Positions 16,025 to 27,699 of a DNA stretch of 64,000 nt are shown here, one piece after another; within the stretch, counting starts at the first letter, position 1, and each line of letters begins with the position of its first letter. Location: assembly GCA_035772405.1 (NCBI GenBank), contig JAYKKM010000079.1, positions 1,069,001 to 1,133,000 on the forward strand, given 5' to 3'. Both the position numbers and the translations under genes were made by a program. Under the pieces are notes generated by a model, which was not told the DNA's origin, did no database searches, and saw only the letters and a list, made by a program, of their open reading frames with translations. The stretch is from Chrysogorgia sp. JL179-B06. Its lineage: Eukaryota > Cnidaria > Anthozoa > Scleralcyonacea > Chrysogorgiidae.

Positions 16025-17137
16025 TTATACATATATGTCTATTGTTGACCTAATGTGTTGTCGGCAAACAGGACATTCTGTCCATTTTTGGTGAAGCAGG
16101 CATTTCTCACACAAACAGAGATGGTTACATGGCTGTAGGAGAATCTTCTTTTCTTTATCTGTACAAATAATACACAATTTCTCATCCTTTTCTTTCTCTA
16201 GTTGTAAGTTTAGATTCTGGTTTAGTGATTGCATTCTCAATGTGTCTTCTCCTAACACGAGATTCTGTTTTTCTGCTTTCTTTAATCTCATGTCCAGTTC
16301 CTTTATCTGTGATTTCAAGTGCTGCTTATCTGCTACCAACTGTTCATTTTCCTTCTCTGCCTTTTTCATGCTTAATTCCAATTTCTCTTTTTGAAATTTC
16401 AACTGCACTTTATTTGTTTGAAGTTCTTTGTTTCTGCTAAACAACTCTTCAATTTTCAAATTCGATTTGCTTTTCTGTGATTCCAATGTGGAATTTTGCC
16501 AATCTTTTACTTCTGATTCCATCATCAGTTTCTTTATCTCACTCAATGTTGCATTATGTTGCTGCTTTTCATTTTTCAATTGCGTTTCTGCTTTCTCTAA
16601 ATTTGATTTCAGTATCTCCTGAACTTCAGAAATTTCCGCAATCGTTTTGGTAAGTTTCCAAACCCGTAGCCCAAGTAGAACAGTGGTAATTCCCATGATT
16701 ATACTGAATGGAATAATATTATCCAAGAAAGCAAAGCCAGCAGCAAACTGACCAAAGCATGTAATTGTAGTCGACTTCAAGAGCTGCCACGACCATGTTG
16801 TAATGGAGACCAGTGAGAGCACTGTTACTTGTGTTAGTTCAACCACAACAGCCACGAAGCCATAGATCCAGTTCCCTATCAAATACAAAGTGGAAGAAAC
16901 GTCTACTATCACGCTGACGGTCGCCAACGATACCCGCGAGGAAAGATTTTTCAATAAAATCAGTAAGTTTCCAACAAAAAGACTCCATATAATATAATAT
17001 GCAACAAAAATGTTACAGAGAAGATCAAATAACCAATTGAGTACAACGATTGTTTTGTGATCAAACAATTGAGTACGCCATAAGTGAGCTCGTCGTCGGT
17101 TGTTGGCCTTCAATAACGCTCTACTGACTCTTGTCAT
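16025..17137 (-). CDS. Membrane/coiled-coil RING E3 ligase, subfamily A copy 3 (mosaic)
   Basis: Intact 370-residue ORF. The N-terminal third matches copy 1 ('RALLKANN', 'HLWRTQLFDHK', 'VSVIVDV'). The segment around the last membrane helix and the start of the coiled coil ('GITTVLLGLRVWKLTK', 'ISEVQEI') matches copy 4. Such a switch within one ORF is expected from gene conversion or unequal crossing-over. The RING ligands are complete ('CIIC', 'CNH', 'CLCEKC', 'CPVC'). Confidence 0.85.
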   Translation of the reverse strand: MTRVSRALLKANNRRRAHLWRTQLFDHKTIVVLNWLFDLLCNIFVAYYIIWSLFVGNLLILLKNLSSRVSLATVSVIVDVSSTLYLIGNWIYGFVAVVVELTQVTVLSLVSITTWSWQLLKSTTITCFGQFAAGFAFLDNIIPFSIIMGITTVLLGLRVWKLTKTIAEISEVQEILKSNLEKAETQLKNEKQQHNATLSEIKKLMMESEVKDWQNSTLESQKSKSNLKIEELFSRNKELQTNKVQLKFQKEKLELSMKKAEKENEQLVADKQHLKSQIKELDMRLKKAEKQNLVLGEDTLRMQSLNQNLNLQLEKEKDEKLCIICTDKEKKILLQPCNHLCLCEKCLLHQKWTECPVCRQHIRSTIDIYV

Positions 17138-19277
17138 TTGGGTTTTAGACGTTCCCTGTAATAAAAGTATAACTTTAAAGTTGTCTGAACGTCGCTCTGG
17201 TTCAACTGAACAAGTCAATGAAGCTACCAGCCACAGCGCGCGCCTTCTGAGAATTTGAGAATTTCGCTACTCTTTTAGTTTCTGTTTCAGTTCCGAGAAT
17301 TCTCACGCAATTCTCATAGGTTAAATAGTACAGTACCAGCTGACAACTCTTACTGTCCTTCCAAATCCATTTTTCCGGGTTGTTCAATGACGACTTTATA
17401 AATATTATGTTTGACAACCATGGTTTGACAGGTAAAACATCAGACGCGGATGGATGAGTTGTTTTTTGCCCTCATCGCGTTAACCGTACTGTTGTGCGAT
17501 GAACAAGAGAAATAACTGAAAGTAAGTGTGCTGGATTGCATACTTTCATTATTACAGTTGGAGCGTCACACGCATGCAGTAAATATATGTGTTTACATAT
17601 GGAAAAAATATGTAAATTATCTTAATTTTCTATTTGATCAACTGATTTTTTATTTTTATTTATTTAAGACATTTGTGACAAAAAATGCCAACAGGAAACG
17701 AAGCAATAGGACACAGGGTCCCTTACAAAGGCTTGTCTCGAAATAAAAATACAAAATATAAATACAAAATACTTACAAACATAGCTAAGTACGAACTAAT
17801 ATTAATGTACATAAAATTAGCAACTACAGGCGAAAGCCACAGGGCTTCTGCAGATAGGACAAATAATGCGCCATGAACGGATATTTTCCGAGTCAAACAT
17901 GGACTTCAATCCAATGGATTGAAGGGGGTTTGACTGCCAAACGAAGTTGTTGAACGCTGGATTGATATGTACGTGAAACCGTTTACTAGACATTCCCACT
18001 TTTCGTATTGTGTTTTTTTAGCCCTACGCGGCTAGCCATAAATAAAATGCTCGTCGACCGTCGTATGGTAATTATTTTTCATTGTTTTGTAACACGACAC
18101 AAACTAAAAATCATTTCCGCTGATTAAAACTATAGCAACCGAATATCTTGACGTGTTTTGTTCATGAATAAATGTTTGCCAAGGCAAACTGTCATTTATA
18201 AAATGCTTCTCTGTTGAACCCGTATGTACTACAGGAAGTTTATATAAATCATTATTAGTCAAATATATGTATCGAACCCGAGGTCTCCGAATCAATAATA
18301 TTTTGAGGCTATGGAATTGTGGTTTACCTGAGCTGTCAAAAGTATACAGGCCACAGTAAAGAATGCAACAAAATTACCCAATTCTTATTTCTGTTTGCCC
18401 TTAGTTTGCCGAGTTACGGTATCATTTAATGGTGTAGCTGCATTATTGAAAATTGTATGACAAATACAATAGGCTGACTTCCGAAACTATTGCCCCAGTA
18501 TATAACCGCTAGCTCCATCACATGACTTTTTAAGTTGTGATAAGAACCTAGTGAATAAAGAACTTGCACCAATGTCATTTTATCTGATTATTTAAGTAAC
18601 AAGAGCCTGTTTTAGCCTGACATTTGAAATAGGTTATTCGGATATTCCATCCACAGACATATTGTCACCACTATTTTGTATAAATAGACAATACTTGTTA
18701 TGATATTCTACTGTCTGATGATAACTTTGTATTAGAAAGTTGAAATATTACAGTTTTTGTCTTCTTTTTAGTCTCAAATCTTGCAATTTCAAGATGAAAT
18801 TTTGGAATTTTCTTTGTATTATATTTTTTGAATGTAAAATAAAAATACATGTTTTACAAATTAATTATGAATAATATTATTAAATAATATTATTAAAATA
18901 ATGCCCAACTTCCAACTGGTAAATACAGTATATACTGTTTAACTGAAGTATACTTTCAGTATACTCTTGACTCTGAAGATGACCGCCGAGGCTGTTGAAA
19001 CGTCTGAGTCACCAACTGAACAATAGTCTTTCTCAAGACTACAACAACCTGGACAATCAACTTCACACATCGGTTCAAACCATTTACTTTGATACATGTA
19101 CATAAAATAGATTGGATTTTATTAATTAAATTTGCAAAAGTAGAAAAATAGCATAATATGGATGTCAATAAATACAGTTTACTAAAAATATAGATACATA
19201 ATTGAGATTCTGAACACAGTACCGTACATAAAGCCAGTACTGGAACACTATTCTTCTCGATACAACAATTATATATG
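17138..19277. other. Spacer between RING copies 3 and 4
   Basis: Nearly identical to the copy 1/2 spacer. A short local inverted repeat ('ACTTCAATCCA' / 'TGGATTGAAG') is inserted near 17902. A hammerhead-like repeat lies at 18967-19013. No independent gene. Confidence 0.6.
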
Positions 19278-20426
19278 TTATACATATATGTCTATTGTTG
19301 ACCTAATGTGTTGTCGGCAAACAGGACATTCTGTCCATTTTTGGTGAAGCAGGCATTTCTCACACAAACAGAGATGGTTACATGGCTGTAGGAGAATCTT
19401 CTTTTCTTTATCTGTACAAATAACACACAATTTCTCATCCTTTTCTTTCTCTAGTTGTAAGTTTAGATTTTGGTTTTTTGATTGCATTCTCAATGTGTCT
19501 TCTCCTAACACGAGATTCTGTTTTTCTGCTTTCTTTAATTTCATGTCCAGTTCCTTTATCTGTGATTTCAAGTGCTGCTTATCTGCTACCAACTGTTCAT
19601 TTTCCTTCTCTGCTTTTTTCATGCTTAATTCCAATTTCTCTTTTTGAAATTTCAACTGCACTTTATTTGTTTGAAGTTCTTTGTTTCTGCTAAACAACTC
19701 TTCAATTTTCAAATTCGATTTGCTTTTCTGTGATTCCAATGTGGAATTTTGCCAATCTTTTACTTCTGATTCCATCATCAGTTTCTTTATCTCACTCAAT
19801 GTTGCATTATGTTGCTGCTTTTCATTTTTCAATTGCGTTTCTGCTTTCTCTAAATTTGATTTCAGTATCTCCTGAACTTCAGAAATTTCCGCAATCGTTT
19901 TGGTAAGTTTCCAAACCCGTAGCCCAAGTAGAACAGTGGTAATTCCCATGATTATACTGAATGGAATAATATTATCCAAGAAAGCAAAGCCAGCAGCAAA
20001 CTGACCAAAGCATGTAATTGTAGTCGACTTCAAGAGCTGCCATGACCATGTTGTTATCGAGACCAGTGAGAGCACTGTAGCTTGTGTTAGTTCTACAACA
20101 GTCACGAAGCCATAGATCCAGTTCCCTATCAAATACAAAGCGGAAAAAACGCAGTCTACTATCACGTTGACCGTCGCCAACAATAATACCCACGAGGAAA
20201 GATTTTTCAAGAAAATCAGCAAGTTTCCAACAAAAAGATATCCAAGATATCCAAGAGAAATGTTACAGAGAAGAAGAAATAACCAATTGAGTAGAACGAT
20301 TGTTTCCTGATCAAACTGAGGCGTGTCCCAGATAATCTGGTGATAGTATTGCCCGGGTTGAGTACGCCATAAGTGAGCTCGTCGTCGGCTGTTGGCCCTC
20401 AATAACGCTCTACTGACTCTTGTCAT
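19278..20426 (-). CDS. Membrane/coiled-coil RING E3 ligase, subfamily A copy 4 (divergent N-terminus)
   Basis: 382-residue ORF from the ATG at 20426 (MTRVSRALLRAN). The N-terminal membrane region differs most from the other copies: it has an extra segment including 'PGQYYHQIIWDTPQ' and shortened or changed hydrophobic stretches ('LLNWLFLLLCNISLGYLGY'). The coiled coil and RING are almost identical to copies 2 and 3. Upstream of the ATG the reading frame differs from copies 1-3, which supports MTRVSRALL as the shared start. It is either the oldest member or one freed to diverge. Confidence 0.83.
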   Translation of the reverse strand: MTRVSRALLRANSRRRAHLWRTQPGQYYHQIIWDTPQFDQETIVLLNWLFLLLCNISLGYLGYLFVGNLLIFLKNLSSWVLLLATVNVIVDCVFSALYLIGNWIYGFVTVVELTQATVLSLVSITTWSWQLLKSTTITCFGQFAAGFAFLDNIIPFSIIMGITTVLLGLRVWKLTKTIAEISEVQEILKSNLEKAETQLKNEKQQHNATLSEIKKLMMESEVKDWQNSTLESQKSKSNLKIEELFSRNKELQTNKVQLKFQKEKLELSMKKAEKENEQLVADKQHLKSQIKELDMKLKKAEKQNLVLGEDTLRMQSKNQNLNLQLEKEKDEKLCVICTDKEKKILLQPCNHLCLCEKCLLHQKWTECPVCRQHIRSTIDIYV

Positions 20427-22676
20427 TTGGGTTTTAGACTTTAGTTCGCTGTAATAAAAGTACAACTTTAAAGTTGTCTGAACGTTGCTCTGGTTCAACT
20501 GAACAAGTCAATGAAGCTACCAGGCACAGCACGCGCCATTTGAGAATTTCGCTTCTCTCCTACAATCTGTATAGTAGTAGTAGTTTAAATAGTACAGTAC
20601 CAACTGACAACTTCTTACTGTCCTTCCAAATCCATTTTTCCGGGTTGTTCAATGGCGACTTTATAAATATTATGTTTGAGAACCGTGGTTTGACAGGTAA
20701 AACATCAGACGCGGATGGCTGAGTTGTTTTTTGCCCTCATCGTTTACCGTACTGTTGTGTGCTGGATTGCTTACTCCATGAATATAAAACCATGTAGTTT
20801 TCATTATTACAGTTGGAGCATCATATGCATGCAGTAAATATGTGTGTTTACATATGGAAAAAATATGTAAATTATCTTAATTTTCTATTTGATCAACTGA
20901 TTTTTTTTTAATTTTTTTATTTAAGACATTTGTGACAAAAAATGCCAACAGGAAACGAAGCAATAGGACACAGGGTCCCTTACAAAGGCTTGTCTCGAAA
21001 TAAAAATACAAAATACTTACAAACATAGCTAAGTACGAACTAATATTAATGTACATAAAATTAGCAACTACAGGCGAAAGCCACATTAGGGCTTCTGCAG
21101 ATAGGACAAATAATGCGCCATGAACGGATATTTTCCGAGTCAAAGATGGATTGAAGGGGGTTTGACTGCCAAACGAAGTTGTTGAACGCTGGGTTGATAA
21201 TCATATGTACGTGAAACCGTTTACTAGACATTCCCACTTTTCGTATTGTGTTTTTTTAGCCCTACGCGGCTAATCATAAATATCTATTCCATCCTCGTCT
21301 TATGGTAATTATTTTTCATTGTTTTGTAACACGACACAAACTAAAAATCATTTCCGCTGATTAAAACTATAGCAACCGAATATCTTGACATGTTTGTTCA
21401 CCTGAATAAATGTTTGCCAAGGCAAAATGCTCTGTTGAACCCGTATATGTACTACAGGAAGTCTATATAAATCATTATTACACCTATAGTATTATTAAAC
21501 ACTTATGTAAAGACCGACCATGAAACGAGGTTAATATGGTTTTTACTATATGGCTCTTACATCTCTTTAATCTTTTCGAATTGTTTTTAAAACTTATCAG
21601 TTAATTGTTTTGTAATGACTGGTCGGCTTTACCGGTTTCTGAAGACCGCTCAGGAACGAATCAGGTTGCAGAAAAGTGAGCCAAGACATAATAAAGGCAA
21701 GGCTAAAAGGGATAGCTCAAAAGGACATTCCCATTTTCAAGAACTAGTCTATCCTAACCCTAACTTTGATCCTAACTTGTCTGGTTCATTTGTTGTGTCT
21801 AAAATGAGCACGTTTGGGAGGTGAAAAAGTCTGTAAGAACTGACATGGCACCAGAATTCAAGGGGAAAACGAACCAGACCTAATTTGAATAACTTAGTTT
21901 ATCTTTCGCTGAATATCCGTTGGCGTTGCAAGCTCGATTTACTTAAAAACAAGGGAAGAAACACGAGTGTTTTAGCTCTAAAATACTAAAAATATTGGGG
22001 AGCTAAGACCCCATTCCGCCGCCCTTGAAGAATGTACTGAGTGTCCAATCTCAGACTGGTGCACTAACAAGCAGAATATTTTGTTAAACATGGACAAGAT
22101 TCAAATTTAAATTTATTTCACCCATATTTAATTATTTATTTACAGTTGTTTGATAATAGGCTTTTTTTATTAAGACCCATAGTTTACATTATATTTATTA
22201 ATTTATTTGCTTATAGTCAGTTCAAAGTTTTAAAATAGAAAGAAGAATAAGCTATAAAAATGGTAAAAAATTAAAATATGAAAGATATTTTGTAGATATT
22301 ATATATAAGAAAGCCAATATGTGGTTTGTCTATTCCAAATTAACCACAGTATATTTTATATATTTACATGACACATACAAATATGACAGCACCATATATA
22401 CACACATGGGCACACACAATGTATTATCCCCTTATAGATTGGATATACTATATTATCATGTTTATCATCTTGTTAATTGTTGTTTTCTAATCAAACGAAA
22501 GTTGTATTATCATCTAACAAAATAGTAATCAACTGGCTTATTGCATGCGAGTGTCACACCTTGCAATATTTTGAAAAACCATAAAAAAATTTTTAGGCAT
22601 GTTTTTACATGGGCAAATATTACTGGACAGTCCCTGATTCAAAGTGGGTGCATATAGACACTATATTGTTCTATAG
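20427..22676. other. Upstream flank of copy 4 and intergenic gap
   Basis: 20427-21480 is the unit's upstream flank in diverged form. From about 21480 to 22676 the sequence is unique within the window and AT-rich. A 69-codon ORF at 21615-21824 shows no recognisable motif. No gene is supported. Confidence 0.5.
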
Positions 22677-23687
22677 TTAGACATATACGTCTACTGTTGC
22701 CTGGATTCCTTGTCGGCAAACAGGACATTCTGACCATTCTTTGTGAAGCAGGCATTCCCCACACAAACAGAGATGGTTACATGGCTGTAGGAGTATATGC
22801 TTGTCATTATCTGCACAGATAATACACAATTTTGCATCCTTTTCTTTTTCTAGTTGCAAGTTTAAATTCTGGTTTTGTGATTCCAATGTCAATATCTCTT
22901 TTCCTAACATCGGATTCTTTTTTTTAGTATTTTTAAACTTTAGCTCAAGGTCTGTTATTTGAGATAGTAACTTGATCTTTTCCTCTGCATTTTCTCTCTT
23001 CTTTTTATCAACTTTCTTGATTTTTAATTCCAGTTTCTCGTTTTGCTCTTTCAACTTCAGTTTATCTGTTTGATGACCCTTGTTTACTTTCCTCAACTCT
23101 GCAACTTTCATCTCCAATTTCTTTTTCTGTGATTCCAGTTCCTCTTGCTGTGATTCCAGTTCCTTTTTCTGTGATTCCAGTTCCTTTTTCTGTGATTTCA
23201 GTTGAACGTTCTTTCTATCTTTGTTTTCTGATTGTTCCTTTAACTCCTGTATCTCTTTTAGCATTGCACCATGTTGCTCCTGTTGCTCCAGCTGCTGTTT
23301 ACTTTCAACATCCAACTTTCTTTCTAAATTTAGTTTTGTTCGGAGAAGGTACCTATTCCGCAGAATTAATGGAACATATCCAAGTCCAAGAACAATGACA
23401 ATTCCTGTGATATTTGTATTTAGCAAGTAACGTTCATCACTACCAAAAACACCATATAGAAAACAAACTACAAAGACAAATAAAAAACAAAGGAAGCATT
23501 CCACTTCTTCGGGAGTGAAAGTGTTGATGTAGTCACTCGCAGTAACCATTCTGATAGTCCGCCTTCGCATATTTTCCCTCGACATGTCTCTGTTGAGTCT
23601 CCTCGACATGATGTACTCCCATTCAGATATTGTTACTTCTGTTATAAAAGACCATTGATTTTGTTGACGTCGATGTGTTCGTGGCAT
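22677..23687 (-). CDS. Membrane/coiled-coil RING protein, subfamily B copy 1
   Basis: Intact ORF. The first ATG (23687, MPRTHRRQQ) gives 336 residues; the ATG at 23609 (MSRRLNRDMSR), conserved in other subfamily members, gives 310. Two hydrophobic segments ('FLCFLFVFVVCFLYGVF' and 'IVIVLGLGYVPLIL') are followed by a long coiled coil with in-frame 'QKKELES'-type heptads. The RING is 'CIICADNDK..PCNHLCLCGEC..CPVCR', ending 'VDVYV'. Relative to subfamily A it has fewer membrane segments and the same RING type. It is the first of an alternating series of intact genes and defective copies with a period of about 6.4 kb per pair. Confidence 0.83.
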   Translation of the reverse strand: MPRTHRRQQNQWSFITEVTISEWEYIMSRRLNRDMSRENMRRRTIRMVTASDYINTFTPEEVECFLCFLFVFVVCFLYGVFGSDERYLLNTNITGIVIVLGLGYVPLILRNRYLLRTKLNLERKLDVESKQQLEQQEQHGAMLKEIQELKEQSENKDRKNVQLKSQKKELESQKKELESQQEELESQKKKLEMKVAELRKVNKGHQTDKLKLKEQNEKLELKIKKVDKKKRENAEEKIKLLSQITDLELKFKNTKKKNPMLGKEILTLESQNQNLNLQLEKEKDAKLCIICADNDKHILLQPCNHLCLCGECLLHKEWSECPVCRQGIQATVDVYV

Positions 23688-24041
23688 GTTTCTAGTGTTT
23701 AAGCACAATTAGACAACCTTCGTTAACTATATGGCCACACAGTGCAGTAAACTTGTATAAACAGTACTTCCAAATACTTTCCTACTGCAATTCCGGTTTG
23801 AGATCTGGGAATGGCTTCGCTCGGGGGGCTTCGCTATATAAATGCTAATTTCTCGTCATTCATGTAAATGACACCACAGGTATAATATGACAATAATTTC
23901 CGTCTTAATTATAATATTACAGGTAATATTTGGCATTTCACTCGATTAAACTACATGCATATTCTCAGGATTTATGGTGAAGGAAAATTTCGAGTGTTGG
24001 AATATATACATTTTAAGACCAAACAGGGACCAGTTTTCAAG

Positions 24042-24114
24042 GCCTTCCGGCTGGAATTGAACCCCCGACCCTGCAATGCTAGTGCAGTGCTCTGACCACT
24101 GAGCTACGGAAGCC
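24042..24114 (-). tRNA. tRNA-Ala(AGC)-like sequence, probably a tRNA-derived repeat
   Basis: The minus strand folds as a 73-nt tRNA. It has a 'GTAGCTCAGTGGTCAGAGC' D-arm and A box, a perfect 5-bp anticodon stem (CTGCA/TGCAG) with loop CTAGCAT (anticodon AGC), and a B box 'GGTTCAATTCC'. The acceptor stem has one mismatch and the T-stem has two, so it may be non-functional. It lies between two copies of a ~60-bp direct repeat (about 23920-23980 and 24191-24252). Confidence 0.55.
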
Positions 24115-24485
24115 GTTGCCGAGAGCCTATAGTCACGAGTTCTGTATATATGGTGGTGGTAATGCCGGGATAAGATTCTGCGTATATTATAGGTAATATT
24201 TGACATTTCACTCGATTAAACTACATATTCTCAGAAGGAAAATTTCGAGTGTCCAAGGACCAAGGTCACATGTCCTTTGACCGTGAAGTAGTGTGTTCTT
24301 CGTGTATTGGATAGACAATGTAAACACCGGAAGATGTCTGTCGGAAGTGCGTAACTATATTAACTAGGAAACTCAGCGAACTACAAAGCGATTAACTTGC
24401 ATGTTGAACGGTATCTCACCGTGCACAAATTCTTTATTTTAGGTTTATGTATAGTATTATTAAAATACGAAGAATGTTCTATAAG

Positions 24486-25424
24486 TTAAACATATACGTC
24501 TACTGTTGTCTGAATTCCTTGTCGGCAAACAGGACATTCTGACCATTTCTTGTGAAACAGGCATTTCTTACACAAACAGAGATGGTTACATGGCTGTAGG
24601 AGTATATGTTTGTCGTTATCTGCACAAATAATACACAATTTCTCATCCTTTTCTTTTTCTATAGTTGTAAGTTTACATTCTGGTTTTGTGATTTCAATGT
24701 CAATATCTCTTTTCCTAACATCAGATTCTGTTTTTCTACTTTCTTTAATTTCAGGTTCAGTTCCTTTATCTGTGATTTCAATTTCTCATCTAACATCAGA
24801 TTATTTTTCTCATTATTTTGATCTTTTCCTCTCCATTTATTCATTAACTTTCTTGATTCTTGATTCCAGTTTCATCAACTCCAACTCCAGTTTATCTGTT
24901 CGATAAACATAGTGTACTTTCCTCAACTCTCCAAATTTCGTCTCCAATTTCATTTTGTGTGATTCCAGTTCAATGTACTTTCTATCTTTGTTTTCTGATT
25001 GTTCCTTTAATTCCTGTATCTCTTTTAACATTGTACCATGTTTCTCCTGTTGCACCAGCTGCTGTTTAGTTTCAACATCGAACTTTCTTTCTAAATTTGG
25101 TTTTGTTCGTAGAATCCACAGAATCAATGTAACATATCCAAGTCCAAGAACAATGATAATTCCTATGGTATTATTTAGCAAGTAACGTTCACCACTACCA
25201 TAAACAACATATAGAAAACAAACTACAAAGGCAAATAAAAAGGTAAATAAAAAATACAAGAACCATTCCACTTCCTTGGGAGTCTGCATTGTGATATTTT
25301 CCCTCACAGGCATACCATTCTCTGACCTTGTGCGAGGTGTCTGAGTTTCCCTCGACATATCTCTGTCGAGTCTCCGCGACATGACATATTCCCCTTCAGA
25401 TCGATATCGATGTCTTCGTGACAT
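24486..25424 (-). pseudogene. Subfamily B copy 2, truncated before the RING
   Basis: From the ATG at 25424 (MSRRHRYRSEGEYV) an intact 195-codon ORF covers the two membrane segments and the first part of the coiled coil, then stops (TAA) at 24837. The rest of the coiled coil continues in another frame (24844-24659). A 2-bp 'TA' insertion at about 24661-24664 then breaks the join to a RING that is itself intact ('CIICADNDK..CNHLCLCKKC..CPVC'). Copy 4 has the same two lesions. A RING-less membrane/coiled-coil protein could still be made. Confidence 0.8.
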
Positions 25425-25896
25425 GATTGAACAAACTTCGTACACAAAGTGCAGTAAACTAGTATTACAGTACTTCCAAATACTTTCCTACTGCAGCGGT
25501 TTGAGATCTGGCAATGGCTTTGCTAATCCTCGTCATTCATGTAAATGACACCACAGGTATAATATGACAATAATTTCCGTCTTATTGGTTTGACCAGTTC
25601 ACCTGTCGAACATAAAGTTGTCATTGGCAATCCTTTTTGGAAAATCCGAAAACAACTAATTGTTATTTGCTTAAACGCTTGAACGGCGAAGTAATATGTT
25701 CTTCGTGTATTGGATAGACAATGTAAACACCGGAAGATGTCTGTCGGAAGATGTGCGCGAAACTTAACTATATTAACTAGGAAACTCAGCAAACTTCAAA
25801 GCGCGGATTAACTTGTTGAACGGTACCTCATCGTTCACAAATTATTTGTTTTAGGTTTATGTTGTATAGTATTAAAACACGACGAATGTTCTATAG

Positions 25897-26840
25897 TTAG
25901 ACATATACGACAACTGTTGCCTGAATTCCTTGTCGGCAAACAGGACATTCTGACCATTCCTTGTGATGCAGGCATTCCCCACACAGACAGAGATGGTTAC
26001 ATGGCTGTAGGAGTATATAGCTTGTCATTATCTGCACAAATAATACACAATTTTGCATCCTTTTCTTTCTCTAGTTGCAAGTTTAAATTCCGGTTTTGTG
26101 ATTCCAATGTCAATATCTCTTTTCCTAACATCAGATTCTTTTTTTTAGTATTTTTTAACTTGCTCAAGGTCTGTTAGCTCAAGGTCTGTTAGTTGAGATA
26201 GTAACTTGATCTTTTCCTCTGCATTTTCTCTCCTCTTTTTATCAACTTTCTTGATTTTTAATTCCAGTTTCTCGTTTTCCACTTTCAACTTCAGTTTATC
26301 TGTTTGATGACCCTTGTTTACTTTCCTCAACTCTTCAACTTTCATCTCCAATTTCTTTTTCTGTGATTCCAGTTCCTTTTTCTGTGATTCCAGTTCCTTT
26401 TTCTGTGATTCCAGTTCCTTTTTCTGTGATTCCAGTTCAATGTTCTTTCTATCTTTGTTTTCTGATTGTTCCTTTAATTCCTGTATCTCTTTTAGCATTG
26501 CACCATGTTGCTCCAGCTGCTGTTTACTTTCAACATCGAACTTTCTTTCTAAATTTAGTTTTGTTCGGAGAAGGTTCCTATTCCACATAATTAATGGAAC
26601 ATATCCAAGTCCAAGAACAATGACAATTCTTATGATATTATTTAGCAAGTAACTTTCATCTGCACTATCAAAAACAACATATGTAAAACAAACTACAAAG
26701 GCAAATAAAAAGCTAAATAAAAAAAAGAGGAAGCATTGCACTTCCTTGGGAGTGAAAGTGTTGAAGTAGTTACTCGCAGTATCGATGATAGTCCTTCGCA
26801 TATTTTTCCTCGACATATCTCTGTTGAGTCTCCTCGACAT
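25897..26840 (-). pseudogene. Subfamily B copy 3, frameshifted in coiled coil and RING
   Basis: The ORF is open from the ATG at 26840 through the membrane segments and most of the coiled coil, then runs out after a local duplication ('GCTCAAGGTCTGTTA' repeated near 26160-26185). A second change, an extra A at about 26019 relative to the intact copies, shifts the frame inside the RING. The remaining sequence is about as similar to the intact copies as they are to each other, so inactivation looks recent. Confidence 0.8.
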
Positions 26841-27255
26841 GATGTACTCCCATTCAGATGTTATTACTTTTGTTATAAAAGACCATTGACTTTGTTGTTC
26901 AAGCACAATTCGACAACCTTCGTTAACTATATGGCCACACAGTGCAGTAAACTAGTATTACAGTACTTCCAAATACTTTCCTACTGCAGTTCCGGTTTGA
27001 GATCTGGGAATGGCTTTGCTATATAAATGCTAATTTCTCGTCATTCATGTAAATGACACCACAGGTATAATATGACACCACAGGTATAATATGACAATAA
27101 TTTCCGTCTTAATTATGACATTACAGGTAATATTTGGCATTTCACTCGATTAAACTACATATTCTCAGGATTTATGGTGAAGGAAAATTTCGAGTGTTGG
27201 AATATATACATTTTAAGACCAAACCGGGACCAGTTGCGAAAAATGCAACTTCAAT

Positions 27256-27328
27256 GCCTTCCGGCTGGAATTGAACCCCCGACCCTGCAATGCTAGTGCA
27301 GTGCTCTGACCACTGAGCTACGGAAGCC
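27256..27328 (-). tRNA. tRNA-Ala(AGC)-like sequence, second copy
   Basis: Sequence identical over the tRNA-like 73 nt to the copy at 24042-24114, in the same setting within the duplicated block, including flanking direct repeats (about 27122-27180 and 27405-27466). It was copied with the larger unit and is not an independent insertion. Confidence 0.55.
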
Positions 27329-27699
27329 GTTGCCGAGAGCCTATAGTCACGAGTTCTGTATATATGGTGGTGGTAATGCCGGGATAAGATTCTGCGTATA
27401 TTATAGGTAATATTTGGCATTTCACTCGATTAAACTACATATTCTCAGAAGGAAAATTTCGAGTGTCCAAGGACCAAGGTCACATGTCCTTTGACCGTGA
27501 AGTAGTGTGTTCTTCGTGTATTGGATAGACAATGTAAACACCGGAAGATGTCTGTCGGAAGTGCGTAACTATATTAACTAGGAAACTCAGCGAACTACAA
27601 AGCGATTAACTTGCATGTTGAACGGTATCTCACCGTGCACAAATTCTTTATTTTAGGTTTATGTATAGTATTATTAAAATACGAAGAATGTTCTATAAG

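Larger units (their letters stand above)
9061..21480 (-). repeat. Tandem array of four RING-gene units
   Basis: Gene plus spacer is repeated four times, with start-to-start distances of 3,327, 3,637 and 3,253 bp. Coding and spacer sequence are both nearly identical, so the duplications are recent. Unit-specific changes include a 428-bp foldback insertion (14660-15087), an inverted spacer at the low-coordinate end, and loss of the distal spacer (about 12212-12300) in the third and fourth units. Confidence 0.9.
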
